In this document: in pieces, positions 5,424-5,913 of the stretch
Position numbering within the stretch: position 1 is the first letter of the stretch
How the letters are laid out: each line of letters begins with the position of its first letter
Assembly: GCA_018607545.1 (NCBI GenBank)
Contig: JABBBF010000235.1
Span: 1 to 5,913 of the forward strand
Source of the DNA: SAR92 clade bacterium
Lineage (GTDB): Bacteria; Pseudomonadota; Gammaproteobacteria; Pseudomonadales; Porticoccaceae
DNA: 5,913 bases
Direction of reading: 5' to 3'
Translations under genes and position numbers: made by a program
Notes under the pieces: generated by a model
The model's database searches: none
What the model was told of the DNA's origin: nothing
The model's input: the letters and a program-made list of their open reading frames with translations, nothing else

Positions 5424-5913
5424 ATGCAATTAAACTGGCTGGATAACGAGACTCCGACACCCGCGCTACTCTCAAAGGGCTTTCCGGAAAAAATGGTCTT
5501 GCTCGATCTCGAGACCACTGGTGGCAAAGCTACCTACAACCGGGTGATTGAAATTGGCCTGCTGGTGATTGAGCAGGGTGAGATCATTGAGCGCTGGCAG
5601 TCATTTATCGATCCTGAGACAACATTGCCGCCGTTTATCCAAAAGCTCACCGGCATATCTCCGAGTATGCTTTACGGCGCACCGCTATTTGCCGAGATTG
5701 CCGAACAGCTGCTCGGCTATCTGGAAGGGCGCACCCTGGTTGCCCACAATGCGCGCTTTGATTACGGCTTCCTGAAAAATGAGTTTCAGCGCGCCGGTAT
5801 CAGCTATAACGCCAAACCCCTGTGCTCGGTAAAATTTAGTCGCAGTCTCTACCCGCAATTTAAACGTCATGGTCTCGACCAGATTATTAAGCGCTTCCAG
5901 TTGCCGATTGAAA
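5424..5913 (+). CDS. DnaQ-like DEDD 3'-5' exonuclease domain protein (3' end outside window)
   Basis: The reading frame opens with ATG at 5424 and runs without a stop to the right edge, giving 163 whole codons and one base. Exo motif I is VLLDLETTGG (D28, E30). The central block VIEIGLLVIEQGEI follows, and then Exo motif II, LVAHNARFDYGFL, with D113. The third motif (H-x4-D) is not yet reached and should lie beyond the window. The domain hydrolyses DNA or RNA from the 3' end with two metal ions. Similar N-terminal domains occur in the Pol III epsilon subunit, in epsilon-like exonucleases and in proteins fused to a GIY-YIG (UvrC/Cho-like) nuclease. The C-terminal half needed to choose is missing. 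The ATG at 5493 is an alternative start just before motif I; I prefer 5424 although its Shine-Dalgarno (AAAGA) is weak. It is probably separate from the sulfur operon. Confidence 0.82.
   Translation, partial: MQLNWLDNETPTPALLSKGFPEKMVLLDLETTGGKATYNRVIEIGLLVIEQGEIIERWQSFIDPETTLPPFIQKLTGISPSMLYGAPLFAEIAEQLLGYLEGRTLVAHNARFDYGFLKNEFQRAGISYNAKPLCSVKFSRSLYPQFKRHGLDQIIKRFQLPIE

Noticed and set aside
5137..5475. A minus-strand open frame across the gap after the dioxygenase
   Set aside because: It is mostly antisense to the dioxygenase C-terminus, has no recognisable domain, and runs into the upstream end of the exonuclease gene.

Overview
The window looks like ordinary chromosome from a gammaproteobacterium of moderate GC content. 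The supporting signs are an RbgA/YlqF-type GTPase with a basic tail, a DUF1415 protein, a YgaP-like rhodanese and a DnaQ-type exonuclease, all with gammaproteobacterial character. A marine, Cellvibrionales-like lineage is a guess. I see no mobile elements, CRISPR arrays, tRNA or rRNA genes. Genes cover almost everything; the longest gap is about 210 bp.

Layout: (1) The left edge cuts a plus-strand gene for a circularly permuted ribosome-assembly GTPase (to 827). (2) A 77-bp convergent gap holds a 16-bp direct repeat and small inverted motifs. (3) Two minus-strand genes follow, a BaiN/HI0933-type flavoprotein (905-2095) and, upstream of it in transcription order, a DUF1415 protein (2092-2649). 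They share a 4-base GTGA stop/start overlap. (4) A divergent control region (2650-2860) contains two tandem 14-bp palindromes lying on a good sigma70-like promoter. (5) A tight plus-strand operon of four genes (2861-5343) encodes an ArsR-family regulator of the BigR/SqrR type, a membrane-anchored rhodanese, a TauE/SafE-type anion exporter and an ETHE1-like persulfide dioxygenase. (6) After an 80-bp gap, a DEDD exonuclease gene starts at about 5424 and runs off the right edge.

The four-gene operon is the centre of interest. The regulator has two cysteines, C43 and C109, spaced as in the characterised persulfide sensors BigR and SqrR. The downstream proteins fit a sulfide/persulfide detoxification route: the rhodanese moves sulfane sulfur, the dioxygenase oxidises glutathione persulfide to sulfite, and the TauE-type protein could export sulfite. 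Repressor binding at the tandem palindromes would be relieved when the two cysteines are linked by a polysulfide bridge. The general operon type is known. The gene order, the double operator and the absence of a sulfide:quinone oxidoreductase gene within the window are the local particulars.
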